64,000 bases of DNA from Tenacibaculum larymnensis. GTDB lineage: Bacteria; Bacteroidota; Bacteroidia; Flavobacteriales; Flavobacteriaceae. Location: the NCBI RefSeq assembly GCF_028829235.1, contig NZ_JAIWJY010000012.1:37261-101260 (forward strand). Reading direction: 5' to 3'. How positions within the stretch are numbered: position 1 is the first letter of the stretch; every line of letters begins with the position of its first letter. A model generated the notes under the pieces. The model was not told where the DNA came from, made no database searches, and saw nothing but the letters and a program-made list of their open reading frames with translations. This document shows, piece after piece, positions 27,425 through 35,842 of this stretch. The position numbers and the translations under genes are program-made.

Positions 27425-28129
27425 TTATTTAGAAGGAGGTGTTAGACCTTCTTCACTGTCTTGTTTGATAGCTCTAGCTAAAGATTCTAAATATGATTCT
27501 CTTACTTTTAACTTGGTCTCTTTATGTGCTTTCTTGTTTAGTTTAGAAAACATTTCTGCAACCTTTACAGCTGTTGGTAGTAAGTGTTCTTGAGGAACAA
27601 CTTTATCTAAAAATCCAGCAGTAATAGCATCTTTAGGGTTATATATTTCAGAGCAGCTAACGCTTCTTTCAAAATAAATAGGAGATAAGCGCGCTTTTGC
27701 TATTTCAATTCCAGCATTGTGCATAGTCATACCTATTAAAACTTCATTTAGCCCAATTTTAAAATCACCTTCAATACCTAACCTATAGTCAGTAGATAGG
27801 AGAAGAAAAGCGCCCTTAGCCACTGCGTGTCCTGAACAGGCTGCAATTATTGGGTAAGGAAAAGAAAGCATTCTATGTGATAATTGTGACCCTTTAGTTA
27901 CTAGTTCTAAGGCTGATTCAGGAGATTGTGTCATGCTTTTTAAATCATAACCTGCTGAGAATATTCCTGGTTGTCCTGTTAATATTACAGGTTTTTCTTC
28001 TTTTTCAGCTTTGTCAAAAGAGGTGTTTAAAGCATCAATCACTTCATGAGAAATAGCGTTAGCTTTTCCGTTAGTAATAGTAATAATTACGTGATTTTCT
28101 TCTGAATTGTATTGTATAAGTTCACTCAT
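27425..28129 (-). CDS. Crotonase-fold enoyl-CoA hydratase/isomerase family protein
   Basis: 234 residues, slightly short for the family (about 260). Crotonase features: NAISHEVIDAL near residue 25, the oxyanion-hole strand GIFSAGYDLKSM, and ACSGHAVAKGAFLLLSTDYRLG. The usual catalytic Glu positions cannot be assigned with certainty; EVLIGMTMH occupies the region of the second one. It acts on an acyl-CoA thioester; which reaction is unclear. No fatty-acid oxidation genes are adjacent. Confidence 0.88.
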   Translation of the reverse strand: MSELIQYNSEENHVIITITNGKANAISHEVIDALNTSFDKAEKEEKPVILTGQPGIFSAGYDLKSMTQSPESALELVTKGSQLSHRMLSFPYPIIAACSGHAVAKGAFLLLSTDYRLGIEGDFKIGLNEVLIGMTMHNAGIEIAKARLSPIYFERSVSCSEIYNPKDAITAGFLDKVVPQEHLLPTAVKVAEMFSKLNKKAHKETKLKVRESYLESLARAIKQDSEEGLTPPSK

Positions 28130-28183
28130 TTGTTATATAAATTTACTCACAAAGTGAGGTTTGTTTTAGGGGTAAAGTATTAT

Positions 28184-28576
28184 TTAAATTGATTGTGCGT
28201 TCGTCCAAAAGTAATTAACAATGTAGATTCCTGCGAAAACAGCTAAAAATCCGATGATAAAACTTGCTATAGTGTATAAAGCAAAAGAGGTAAAATCGCC
28301 AGACTTTAAAAAGATATGATTTTCATAAGCAAAGGTTGAAAAAGTTGTGAATCCACCACAGAATCCAGTAGCTAATAATAAAGTGTGATTTTGAGTTATT
28401 GTTTCGTTTTTAGCAGCAAGTCCTAAAATAATTCCAATAAGTAAACTTCCAAGAATATTAGCAGCAAAAGTTCCGTAAGGAATTCCTGTTTGCGAACTGT
28501 TTAAAGCTTTTCCAATGATGTATCGTAATACGCTTCCTGCTCCGCCACCTATAAAAACTAATAATAATTGTTTCAC
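28184..28576 (-). CDS. crcB: Fluoride exporter CrcB/FluC
   Basis: 130 residues with four membrane helices and family motifs IGGGAGSVLRYIIG at the N-terminus, GTFAANILGSLLIG (conserved Asn), and LATGFCGGFTTFSTFAYE (Phe-box and TFST sodium/fluoride site). The start codon is GTG. FluC forms an antiparallel dimer channel that expels fluoride. I searched the upstream 150 bases for a fluoride riboswitch core and saw none. Confidence 0.95.
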   Translation of the reverse strand: MKQLLLVFIGGGAGSVLRYIIGKALNSSQTGIPYGTFAANILGSLLIGIILGLAAKNETITQNHTLLLATGFCGGFTTFSTFAYENHIFLKSGDFTSFALYTIASFIIGFLAVFAGIYIVNYFWTNAQSI

Positions 28577-28673
28577 AAAAATATTTCTAAGTTAATAGCT
28601 TGGTTTTGCTCTCTTATTGAAAGAGATGTTGTAAGAATCTCTACAAGAGCTATTTCATGTTATTGCGAAAATA

Positions 28674-28703
28674 AGAAAACCTCACAAATTTGTGAGGTTT
28701 TCT
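28674..28703 (-). terminator. Intrinsic terminator after the DoxX/MauE-like gene
   Basis: Perfect inverted repeat AGAAAACCTCACAAA / TTTGTGAGGTTTTCT with no loop bases beyond the arms, just after the stop at 28727 on the minus strand. Confidence 0.75.
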
Positions 28704-28726
28704 TTATATATAAATAGTATAACTGT

Positions 28727-29698
28727 TTATAGTTCTACATCATCAGCATCGGTCCAATTCCATTTCCCAACAATGACTCCGCTTTTTACGGTAACAATAC
28801 CAGGGTTAGCTCTAATTACTGTTTTTAAAGCAGTTTCATCACAAAACCCAAAAGTATAAGGGAGTCCATATTCTTTTTGAGTTGCAGCTAAGTCTTCAAT
28901 ATAAGAAGCAGTTAGTACATAAATTTCATAACCTTGTTCACTAGCTTGTTTAGCTACTTCAGAAACTCCGGTAATACCTTCTTTTTCTGTTTTCTTGAAG
29001 TTAGACATGATAATAAGCATAGCTTTTTCTTTAGCAAGCATTTCTTCTAACTTATCTCCTTCATCAGTTTCAATCATGAAATCGTGTATAGGAGGAAGCT
29101 CATCGCTATCTTCTGGATATTCCATCCCTTTAGCAATATCTGTTCCTATAGAATAAGCTCTAAAATCAATAATTGGTAAATGTTGTAAAACATAGTAACT
29201 AATAATGAGCGCTAAAAAAACAGAAGAAAAGGTTGTTATTGAAGAAAACTTATTTGAAATTAAAGGCTTAATGTGTTTAACACCTAAAATAAGAATAACA
29301 ATAAAGATCATAAAAACAACATTCTTGTAAAATGTTTCTTTAGGAGTAAGCTTTAAGGCGTCACCAAAACATCCACAATCTGTAACTTTATTGTAAGTGT
29401 ATGAATACCATGTTAAAAATAAGAATACAAGGTTTAAACCAAATAAGCTCCAAACGGTAAGTTTTGGTTTATAACCAACTAAAAGCATAATACCTAAAAC
29501 CAATTCGGTAACAATTAAAAGAATTGAAAAAGGTAAAGCAAAAGGAATTAAGAATTCTAAGTTTAGTACACCGGCACTAAAGTACTCCTCAAATTTATAT
29601 TGAGATCCAATTGGGTCTACTAATTTTACAAATCCAGAGTAAATAAAAAGAAGTCCTACAAGTACTCTTGAAATATGAGTTAACATTTTTAAAATCAT
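28727..29698 (-). CDS. DoxX/MauE-like membrane protein with thioredoxin-like C-terminal domain
   Basis: 323 residues. The first 180 residues hold about five membrane helices of the DoxX/MauE type (HISRVLVGLLFIYSGFVKLVDPIG) and the redox-type pair in TDCGCFGDALKL. The C-terminal 130 residues look like a degenerate thioredoxin/TlpA fold (EKAMLIIMSNFKKTEKEG, YGLPYTFGFCDETALKTV) without a CxxC. The fusion is known in Bacteroidetes as the BT_3928 family, of unproven function; a role in membrane redox is inferred. It lies 17 bases after the DUF1599 gene on the same strand. Confidence 0.85.
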   Translation of the reverse strand: MILKMLTHISRVLVGLLFIYSGFVKLVDPIGSQYKFEEYFSAGVLNLEFLIPFALPFSILLIVTELVLGIMLLVGYKPKLTVWSLFGLNLVFLFLTWYSYTYNKVTDCGCFGDALKLTPKETFYKNVVFMIFIVILILGVKHIKPLISNKFSSITTFSSVFLALIISYYVLQHLPIIDFRAYSIGTDIAKGMEYPEDSDELPPIHDFMIETDEGDKLEEMLAKEKAMLIIMSNFKKTEKEGITGVSEVAKQASEQGYEIYVLTASYIEDLAATQKEYGLPYTFGFCDETALKTVIRANPGIVTVKSGVIVGKWNWTDADDVEL

Positions 29699-29715
29699 AT
29701 AGGGATGTTTTTAGG

Positions 29716-30261
29716 TTAATTATCTGATTCAGAAAGGTGAATCATGGCAAAAATAGCATAATTAATCATATCTTGATAATTAGCGTCAATTCCTTCAGAA
29801 ACTAAGGTTTTACCTTGATTGTTTTCTATTTGTTTTACACGAAGTAGTTTTTGTAGAATTAAATCGGTTAACGAAGAAACTCTCATATCTCTCCAAGCTT
29901 CACCATAATCATGGTTTTTGTTTTTCATTAATTCTTTGGTAATCTTTATGTGCTTATCATATAAATTAGTAGCCTCTTCAGTAGTTAAATCAGGTTGCTC
30001 AACAACGCCAAGCTCAATTTGAATTAATGCCATTATTGAGTAGTTGATAATGCCAATAAATTCTGATTTTTCTCCTTCATCAACTTTTCGTTCAGTATTT
30101 TCTTGTAATTGACGTATGCGTTGAGCTTTTATAAATATTTGATCGGTTAATGAAGGAAGTCTTAATATTCTCCAAGCACTACCATAATCACTCATTTTTT
30201 TTACAAACAAATTTCTACATTCTTCAACTACAGTATCATACTGTTTAGAGGTGTTCTGCAT
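29716..30261 (-). CDS. DUF1599 protein with two tandem copies of the domain
   Basis: 181 residues built from two related halves: YDTVVEECRNLFVKKMSDYGSAWRILRLPSLTDQ followed later by YDKHIKITKELMKNKNHDYGEAWRDMRVSSLTD, each with a downstream INYSIMALIQIE / INYAIFAMIHLSE helix. The repeated DYGxAWR suggests a bound ligand, possibly a nucleotide; function is unknown. It is divergent from folP with a 77-base gap, and the DoxX-like gene follows. Confidence 0.85.
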   Translation of the reverse strand: MQNTSKQYDTVVEECRNLFVKKMSDYGSAWRILRLPSLTDQIFIKAQRIRQLQENTERKVDEGEKSEFIGIINYSIMALIQIELGVVEQPDLTTEEATNLYDKHIKITKELMKNKNHDYGEAWRDMRVSSLTDLILQKLLRVKQIENNQGKTLVSEGIDANYQDMINYAIFAMIHLSESDN

Positions 30262-30338
30262 CTTTCTTATTTAAAAGTATTCGACCAAAAATAGTAAATA
30301 TTACAAGCTTTTCATTTATTTTTACTTGGAAATTTAGC

Positions 30339-31160
30339 ATGATGACAATTAATTGTAAAGGAACCTTAGTAGATTTAACTAAGCCTAAGGTTATGGGGAT
30401 TTTAAATGTTACTCCTGATTCTTTTTTTGATGGTGGAAAGTATAAAAACGAACGAGATATTCTTGAGCAAGCAGAAAGGATGTTGAGTGAAGGGGCTACG
30501 TTTATAGATGTTGGAGCGTATTCTTCAAGACCAGGAGCAAAACATATTTCGGAAGAAGAGGAGCTACAAAGAATGCTTCCTGTTGTGGAATTGCTGATTA
30601 AAAACTTTCCTGAAATTATTATATCGATAGATTCTTTTAGAAGTAGAGTGGTGGAAGAGTCGGTTAATGCAGGGGCTGCAATTATTAATGATATTTCTGG
30701 AGGAAAGATGGATGAGCAGATGTTTAAAACAGTGGCTAAACTTCAAGTTCCATATATTATGATGCATATGAAGGGGACGCCGCAAAACATGCAACAAAAT
30801 CCACAATATGAAAATGTGGTTACAGAAGTGATTTCTTTTTTTGCTGAGCAGCTTTTTAAATTGCGTGAACTAAAGGTGAATGATGTAATTATTGATGTTG
30901 GTTTTGGTTTTGGTAAAACGCTCGATCAAAACTATGAGTTGCTTAAAAAATTATCACTATTCAAAAGTTTAGATGTTCCCATTTTAACTGGTGTTTCAAG
31001 AAAATCAATGTTGTATAAGTTGTTAGGTGTTACACCAAAAGAAGCTTTAAATGCTACTACCGTAGCTAATACAATTGCTTTGTTAAATGGTACACATATT
31101 TTAAGGGTGCATGATGTAAAGGAGGCAGTTGAGACGGTTAAAATTGTGGGGCAGTTGTAA
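30339..31160 (+). CDS. folP: Dihydropteroate synthase
   Basis: 273 residues. TIM-barrel signatures: VMGILNVTPDSFFDGG, GATFIDVGAYSSRPGA, INDISGG, MHMKGTPQNMQ, DVGFGFGKTLDQNYELL and GVSRKSML. It condenses p-aminobenzoate with 6-hydroxymethyl-dihydropterin pyrophosphate for folate synthesis. The next gene, cdaA, follows on the same strand in the usual Bacteroidota order. Confidence 0.97.
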   Translation: MMTINCKGTLVDLTKPKVMGILNVTPDSFFDGGKYKNERDILEQAERMLSEGATFIDVGAYSSRPGAKHISEEEELQRMLPVVELLIKNFPEIIISIDSFRSRVVEESVNAGAAIINDISGGKMDEQMFKTVAKLQVPYIMMHMKGTPQNMQQNPQYENVVTEVISFFAEQLFKLRELKVNDVIIDVGFGFGKTLDQNYELLKKLSLFKSLDVPILTGVSRKSMLYKLLGVTPKEALNATTVANTIALLNGTHILRVHDVKEAVETVKIVGQL

Positions 31161-31240
31161 TAAAATCCTTACATTTACTTATCAGGCAATTTATAATGCC
31201 TAAAAACTTGTTTTTAAAGTTAAAAAACTTCAAAAAATTA

Positions 31241-32023
31241 ATGAATTTAGATTTTATCGACTTTTCGTTTCTTGATGTGTTAGATATTTTTTTAGTAGCA
31301 GTGTTGCTTTTCTATATATATAAATTACTAAAAGGAACTGTAGCTATTAACATTGTAATTGGAATTGCATTTATATTTTTAATATGGAAAGTTACTCAGG
31401 CTCTACACATGGAAATGTTGAGTGGAATTTTGGGTTACTTACTTTCTGGTGGTGTTATAGCATTGATTATTGTATTTCAACAAGAAATTCGTAAGTTTTT
31501 ATTAATGATAGGGACGACTAATTTCTCTACTAAAAAAGGGTTTTTAAATCAGTTGAAGTTTCTAAAAACTGAAATTCATACAGAAACAGATGTTGAAACT
31601 ATTTTGACAGCTTGTGTTAATTTATCAAAAACCAAAACGGGTGCATTGTTAGTGATAGAGAAAACAAATAATCTTGATTTTTTAATTAATACTGGTGATA
31701 AAATGAATGCTTTGGTAAATGAAGCAATTATTGAAAGTATTTTTTATAAAAATAGTCCGTTGCACGATGGAGCAACTGTTATTCGTGATAATTATATTGT
31801 AGCAACTCGAGTAATATTACCTGTTTCTAATAGTGCTAAGATACCTTCTAGGTTTGGATTACGTCATAGAGCAGCTATTGGTGTTAGTGAGAAAACGGAT
31901 GCAATTTGTTTGTTGGTTTCAGAAGAAACAGGGGAGATTTCGTATATAAAAGATGGAGAGTTTGTGTTATATAAATCGTTAGAAGAACTCCATAGGAAAT
32001 TAGAAAAAGATGTAATGGCATAA
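31241..32023 (+). CDS. cdaA: Diadenylate cyclase (CdaA type)
   Basis: About 260 residues from the ATG at 31241 (MNLDFIDFSFLDVLDI); an upstream ATG at 31196 would add 15 Lys-rich residues and cannot be excluded. Three membrane helices cover residues 10-80, then the DisA_N domain with SPLHDGATVI (DGA) and FGLRHRAAIG (RHR), the two nucleotide-binding motifs of c-di-AMP synthases. It makes c-di-AMP from two ATP at the membrane. No yybR/cdaR partner follows, as is usual in this phylum. Confidence 0.94.
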   Translation: MNLDFIDFSFLDVLDIFLVAVLLFYIYKLLKGTVAINIVIGIAFIFLIWKVTQALHMEMLSGILGYLLSGGVIALIIVFQQEIRKFLLMIGTTNFSTKKGFLNQLKFLKTEIHTETDVETILTACVNLSKTKTGALLVIEKTNNLDFLINTGDKMNALVNEAIIESIFYKNSPLHDGATVIRDNYIVATRVILPVSNSAKIPSRFGLRHRAAIGVSEKTDAICLLVSEETGEISYIKDGEFVLYKSLEELHRKLEKDVMA

Positions 32024-32051
32024 AAAAAGCCCGCAACTTGCGAGCTTTTTT
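32024..32051 (+). terminator. Intrinsic terminator after cdaA
   Basis: Hairpin AAAAAGC-CCGCAA / TTGCGA-GCTTTTTT with one mismatch, starting right after the cdaA stop; T run on the plus strand. Confidence 0.75.
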
Positions 32052-32070
32052 ATTTTCTGTTCAAAAAAGA

Positions 32071-32526
32071 TTATTGAGCAGGAGCCATTTTAGATTGAAT
32101 AGCAGTCATAACGCTATTGAATTTTTTAGCAGCTTCTTCGTCTAAGTTAGCAACGATGTCTTTAGCTTGTGTAGCTAATTCAACACCTTTTTTAGCTAAT
32201 TCAGAGTTCTTTACTACGTCTCCTTTTGCTTCGATATAATCTTTAGCATATTGAGAATAAGACTGTAAGTATTCTCCTACTTTTGGGTCTTCAAATTCTG
32301 GAATTTCGATACCTTCGATTGCAGATTCTACAGCTTCAACAGCTTCTTCAGTAGCCTCTTTAGCTTCTTCAGTTGCTTCAGCAGCAGCTTCTTTAGCTTC
32401 TTCAGTAGCTTTTTCTACAGTTTCAACAGCTTCTGTTGTAGCGTCTTTAGCTTCTTCTTTAGTGTTCTTACATGATGTTGCTAATAAAGCACCAACTACA
32501 AATACTGATAAAATTACTTTTTTCAT
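32071..32526 (-). CDS. Lipoprotein with Ala/Glu/Lys helical repeats
   Basis: 151 residues. The lipobox LLATSC puts the lipidated Cys at 19. Residues about 22-70 are near-repeats of EEAKEA/TEEAVEAVE with 11-residue-like periodicity, an amphipathic helix pattern recalling apolipoprotein or LEA-like proteins. The rest (PKVGEYLQSYSQYAKDYIEAKGD) is also helical. No enzyme motif. A strong promoter candidate lies upstream, so it may be an abundant envelope lipoprotein; function unknown. Confidence 0.78.
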   Translation of the reverse strand: MKKVILSVFVVGALLATSCKNTKEEAKDATTEAVETVEKATEEAKEAAAEATEEAKEATEEAVEAVESAIEGIEIPEFEDPKVGEYLQSYSQYAKDYIEAKGDVVKNSELAKKGVELATQAKDIVANLDEEAAKKFNSVMTAIQSKMAPAQ

Positions 32527-32560
32527 CGTTTATTGATTTTTAGTTTTTAAGATTGAATAA

Positions 32561-32590
32561 CAAATGTACTATTTTGATTGATGTAAACAA
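32561..32590 (-). promoter_or_regulatory. Promoter candidate for the Ala/Glu-rich lipoprotein gene
   Basis: Minus strand TTG (32590-32588), 19 bases, TACATTTG (32568-32561): a full match to the Bacteroidota consensus with the ideal spacing. Confidence 0.65.
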
Positions 32591-32596
32591 ATTTAT

Positions 32597-34363
32597 TTAC
32601 ACCACCGTTTCACTATTAAACTGTTTTTCGTACAAATTCTTATAATAGCCCTCATGTTTTTTTAACAATTCTGTATGATTTCCTTTTTCAACTATACAAC
32701 CCTTGTCCATAACAATAATCATATCAGCTTTTTTAATGGTTGCTAAGCGGTGTGCAATTACAATAGAAGTTCTGTTTTTTGTGATTTCGTCAGTTGCGTA
32801 TTGGATCATTTGTTCTGAATGTGCGTCAACAGAAGAAGTGGCTTCATCTAAAATCAAAATACTAGGTTTGCTAACATAGGCACGTAAAAAGGCAATTAAT
32901 TGACGTTGACCTGAAGATAACATACCTCCGCGTTCTTTTACGTTGTAATGATAATTATTAGGAAGGCTCATTATAAAATCATGAATTCCAATTTGTTTGG
33001 CAGCAATTTTAACTTCTTCAAGAGAAATACTTTCATTGTTAAGAGTGATGTTGTTTAAAATACTATCAGAAAATAAAAATACATCTTGAAGTACTACGGC
33101 TACTTTTTGACGTAAAGAAGCTATTTTATAGTCTTGAACAGGGATATTATCGATAGATATTTCACCGCTATCTATTTCATAAAAGCGATTTATCAAATTA
33201 ATAATGGTAGATTTACCAGCTCCTGTAGCACCTACAATTGCAACGGTTTGTCCTTTCTCAACACTAAAACTAATTCCTTTTAAAATTTCTTCTCCTTTAA
33301 TATAGCTAAATCGTACATCTTTAAAATTAATAGTTCCTTGTATATTATTAGCAGTAATTGTTCCGCTTTTATCTATTGAGCTCTCAGTATCAATTACATT
33401 AAACACACGTTCTCCAGCAACAATACCCATTTGTAATTGATTAAATTTATCTGCTATTTGTCTTAAAGGTCTAAAAAGCATTTGAGCCATTTTAATAAAA
33501 CCAATAATAGCACCAACACTTACAGCTTTATCTTCAACAACTTGTAACCCGCCATACCATACAATAAGTCCTATTGCAATAGAAGAAAGAATTTCAGCAA
33601 TAGGGAAGAAGATAGAGTAGTACCATACAGTTTTAACATGAGCTTTTTTGTGCTTGTTGTTAATTTCAATAAAGTTTTTATACTCAATTTTTTCTCTATT
33701 AAAGAGTTGAACAATTTTCATTCCAGTAACTCTCTCTTGTACAAAACTATTAAGGTTTGCTACTTGGTTACGAACATCTTGAAAGGTGGATTTTATAGCA
33801 ATTTGGAATAATTTGGTAGCGTAAATTAATACAGGTAGGGTTGCTAAAGCAATTAAAGCTAACTTCCAGTTTGTATAAAACATTACAATGATTACTACAA
33901 TCATTTTTAAAACATCACTAACAATCATAAAAACACCTTGTGTAAAAAAGTTAGCAATAGTTTCTATATCTGAAACAACGCGAGTTACCAATTTTCCAAC
34001 TGAAGAATTATCAAAATACCCCATTTTAAATTGAAGTATTTTTCTAAAAGTTTTGGCTCTTATGTCTCTAATAATGTGTTGACCTACCCAGTTGGCGTAA
34101 TAAATAAAGCTAAATTGAAAAAAGACTTGAATAAGTAACACAACTATCATAGCAATTGTGAAATATAATAGCCTTGAAATATCTTTAGTTACAGTGAAAT
34201 CGTCTATAGCTGTCATTAAAATGACAGGGGTTAGTACAGCAAAACCAGCTAGTAAAATGGTAGATAATGCTGCAATTATAAATCGTACACGGTATTTTTT
34301 TGCAAAACTCATTAGTCGTGCAAAAATTTTAATATCGAATGCTTTTCCTGTTGTTTTACTCAC
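32597..34363 (-). CDS. ABC exporter, fused permease and ATPase
   Basis: 588 residues. Six membrane helices occupy about residues 20-310; the ATPase has Walker A IVGATGAGKSTIINLI, the signature MLSSGQRQLIAFLRAY, Walker B SILILDEATSSVDAHSE and the switch His in IVIAHRLATI. It belongs to the MsbA/MdlB/BmrA group of homo- or heterodimeric exporters for lipids or drugs. The GTG start overlaps the truA stop (TAGTG), implying translational coupling. No partner half-exporter is adjacent, so a homodimer is likely. Confidence 0.93.
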   Translation of the reverse strand: MSKTTGKAFDIKIFARLMSFAKKYRVRFIIAALSTILLAGFAVLTPVILMTAIDDFTVTKDISRLLYFTIAMIVVLLIQVFFQFSFIYYANWVGQHIIRDIRAKTFRKILQFKMGYFDNSSVGKLVTRVVSDIETIANFFTQGVFMIVSDVLKMIVVIIVMFYTNWKLALIALATLPVLIYATKLFQIAIKSTFQDVRNQVANLNSFVQERVTGMKIVQLFNREKIEYKNFIEINNKHKKAHVKTVWYYSIFFPIAEILSSIAIGLIVWYGGLQVVEDKAVSVGAIIGFIKMAQMLFRPLRQIADKFNQLQMGIVAGERVFNVIDTESSIDKSGTITANNIQGTINFKDVRFSYIKGEEILKGISFSVEKGQTVAIVGATGAGKSTIINLINRFYEIDSGEISIDNIPVQDYKIASLRQKVAVVLQDVFLFSDSILNNITLNNESISLEEVKIAAKQIGIHDFIMSLPNNYHYNVKERGGMLSSGQRQLIAFLRAYVSKPSILILDEATSSVDAHSEQMIQYATDEITKNRTSIVIAHRLATIKKADMIIVMDKGCIVEKGNHTELLKKHEGYYKNLYEKQFNSETVV

Positions 34364-35097
34364 TATATATATTCGTATTTTACTTTTGTTAAAAATAAAC
34401 CTTTTGCAGGAACTGATACACCTGCATTACTACGATTTTTACTTTCTATAATTTTTTTGAAATCATTTACAGTTATTTTTTCTAAACCAACATCAATTAA
34501 TGTTCCTACAATAGCACGAACCATATTTCTTAGAAAACGATTGGCACTGATATGAAATGTTAATTCATTCCCGTTTTTAATCCATTCAGCATTAGTTACT
34601 GTACAGTTAAATGTATGTACATCAGTTTTTACTTTTGAAAAGCATTCAAAATCTTCATAGTCGTATAGAGTTGCAGCGGCTTTATTCATTAACTCTATAT
34701 TTAATTGCTGATGATGTAATTGCCAAGTGGTATCTAGTAAAAAAGGGTTTCTACCTAACCAAATCTTGTACTCATAACTTCTGCTAAGAGCATCAAAACG
34801 AGTGTGGGCATCGTCATGTACTAATTGTGTTCTAAATATAACTATGTCATCGGGCAGAATAGCGTTTAATTTATAAGAAAAGTTTTCGTTTACTGGAGTA
34901 TCTACATCAAAATGAGCAAACATTTGTGAAGCATGTACTCCAGAATCGGTTCTCCCTGCGCCTACAATATTTACTTCTTTTCTTAAAATTGTACTGATTG
35001 CCTTATTTATTTTTTCTTGAACTGAAATTGCATGTGGCTGTATCTGCCATCCATGATAATTTTTTCCGTTGTATGCTAATTCAATAAAATACCTCAA
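34363..35097 (-). CDS. truA: tRNA pseudouridine synthase A
   Basis: 244 residues. RYFIELAYNGKNYHGWQIQP is the canonical N-terminus, so the TTG start at 35097 is accepted. The catalytic Asp lies in GAGRTDSGVHASQ; RFLRNMVRAIVGTLIDVG is the C-terminal signature. It makes pseudouridine at positions 38-40 of tRNA anticodon arms. Confidence 0.96.
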   Translation of the reverse strand: MRYFIELAYNGKNYHGWQIQPHAISVQEKINKAISTILRKEVNIVGAGRTDSGVHASQMFAHFDVDTPVNENFSYKLNAILPDDIVIFRTQLVHDDAHTRFDALSRSYEYKIWLGRNPFLLDTTWQLHHQQLNIELMNKAAATLYDYEDFECFSKVKTDVHTFNCTVTNAEWIKNGNELTFHISANRFLRNMVRAIVGTLIDVGLEKITVNDFKKIIESKNRSNAGVSVPAKGLFLTKVKYEYI

Positions 35098-35235
35098 GAA
35101 GTGTAAATTTTTAAAGAGCTAAATTATAAAATTCTAATTTGAAAAGAGCTAGAGAGAAGTGTAAAATAATGTTTTTGAGATTTATTAACATATGTTAACA
35201 GATTAACTGTAATGTTTGTGTTATTTTTGTCACCT

Positions 35236-35322
35236 TTATAGAAAACGATAGTGAATTCCCCTTTCATTAATATCCCCTTAGTATAAAGAAATCCATGATG
35301 TAATGTCGTGGATTTTTACTTT
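35236..35322 (+). ncRNA. Candidate small RNA or leader before the phosphodiesterase gene
   Basis: In the 247-base gap after truA, TATTTTTG at 35222-35229 could be a -7 element (no good TTG at -33, only TTA). A terminator-like hairpin follows at 35289-35315 with arms AAATCCATGA and TCGTGGATTT and then TTTACTTTTT. A transcript of about 85 nt between them would be free-standing, because nothing upstream reads in this direction. The alternative is an attenuated leader of the next gene. Support is sequence pattern only. Confidence 0.3.
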
Positions 35323-35344
35323 TTAATTCATTAGTTTTGCTCTA

Positions 35345-35842
35345 ATGAAGAAGATTTTGCTCCTTTCTGATACACATAGTTTTATTGATGAACAAATTTT
35401 AAAGTTTGTAAAGCAAGCTGATGAGGTTTGGCATGCAGGAGATATAGGTAATTTAAAAGTTACTGATGCAATAAAAAAGCTTAAACCACTTAGAGCTGTT
35501 TATGGAAATATTGATGATAAAGACGCTAGAGCAGAATTTCCGTTGGATAATAAATTTATTATTGATGGTGTTTCAGTTTGGATAACACATATTGGAGGTT
35601 ACCCAAATAAGTATAATCAAAGAGTTAGAGAAGAACTGAAAAAGAACACACCACAATTATTTATTTGTGGGCATTCACATATTTTAAAAGTTCAATACGA
35701 TAAAAAACTAAATTTACTTCACTTAAATCCTGGTGCAGCTGGAAATCATGGATTTCATAAAGTTAGAACCATGTTGCGTTTTGAAATAGATAATGGTAGT
35801 ATAAGGAATATGGAAGTTATTGAACTAGCTAACAGAGGTTAG
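35345..35842 (+). CDS. YfcE/MJ0936-type metallophosphoesterase
   Basis: 165 residues with all calcineurin-like metal motifs: LLLSDTHS (D-x-H), WHAGDIGN (GD), YGNIDD (GN[IH]D), THIGGYP and CGHSHIL (GH-x-H), then LNPGAAG. These small proteins hydrolyse phosphodiesters with manganese; the natural substrate is unknown. The 3' end overlaps the convergent histidine kinase gene by 18 bases. Confidence 0.92.
   Translation: MKKILLLSDTHSFIDEQILKFVKQADEVWHAGDIGNLKVTDAIKKLKPLRAVYGNIDDKDARAEFPLDNKFIIDGVSVWITHIGGYPNKYNQRVREELKKNTPQLFICGHSHILKVQYDKKLNLLHLNPGAAGNHGFHKVRTMLRFEIDNGSIRNMEVIELANRG

Noticed and set aside
28577..28673. Fluoride riboswitch upstream of crcB
   Set aside because: No conserved GGCGATGG/CCGCC core could be found on the minus strand.
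32300..32470. Possible CRISPR-like or minisatellite DNA repeat
   Set aside because: The repetition follows from Ala/Glu/Lys codons of the lipoprotein; units differ in length and no spacers exist.
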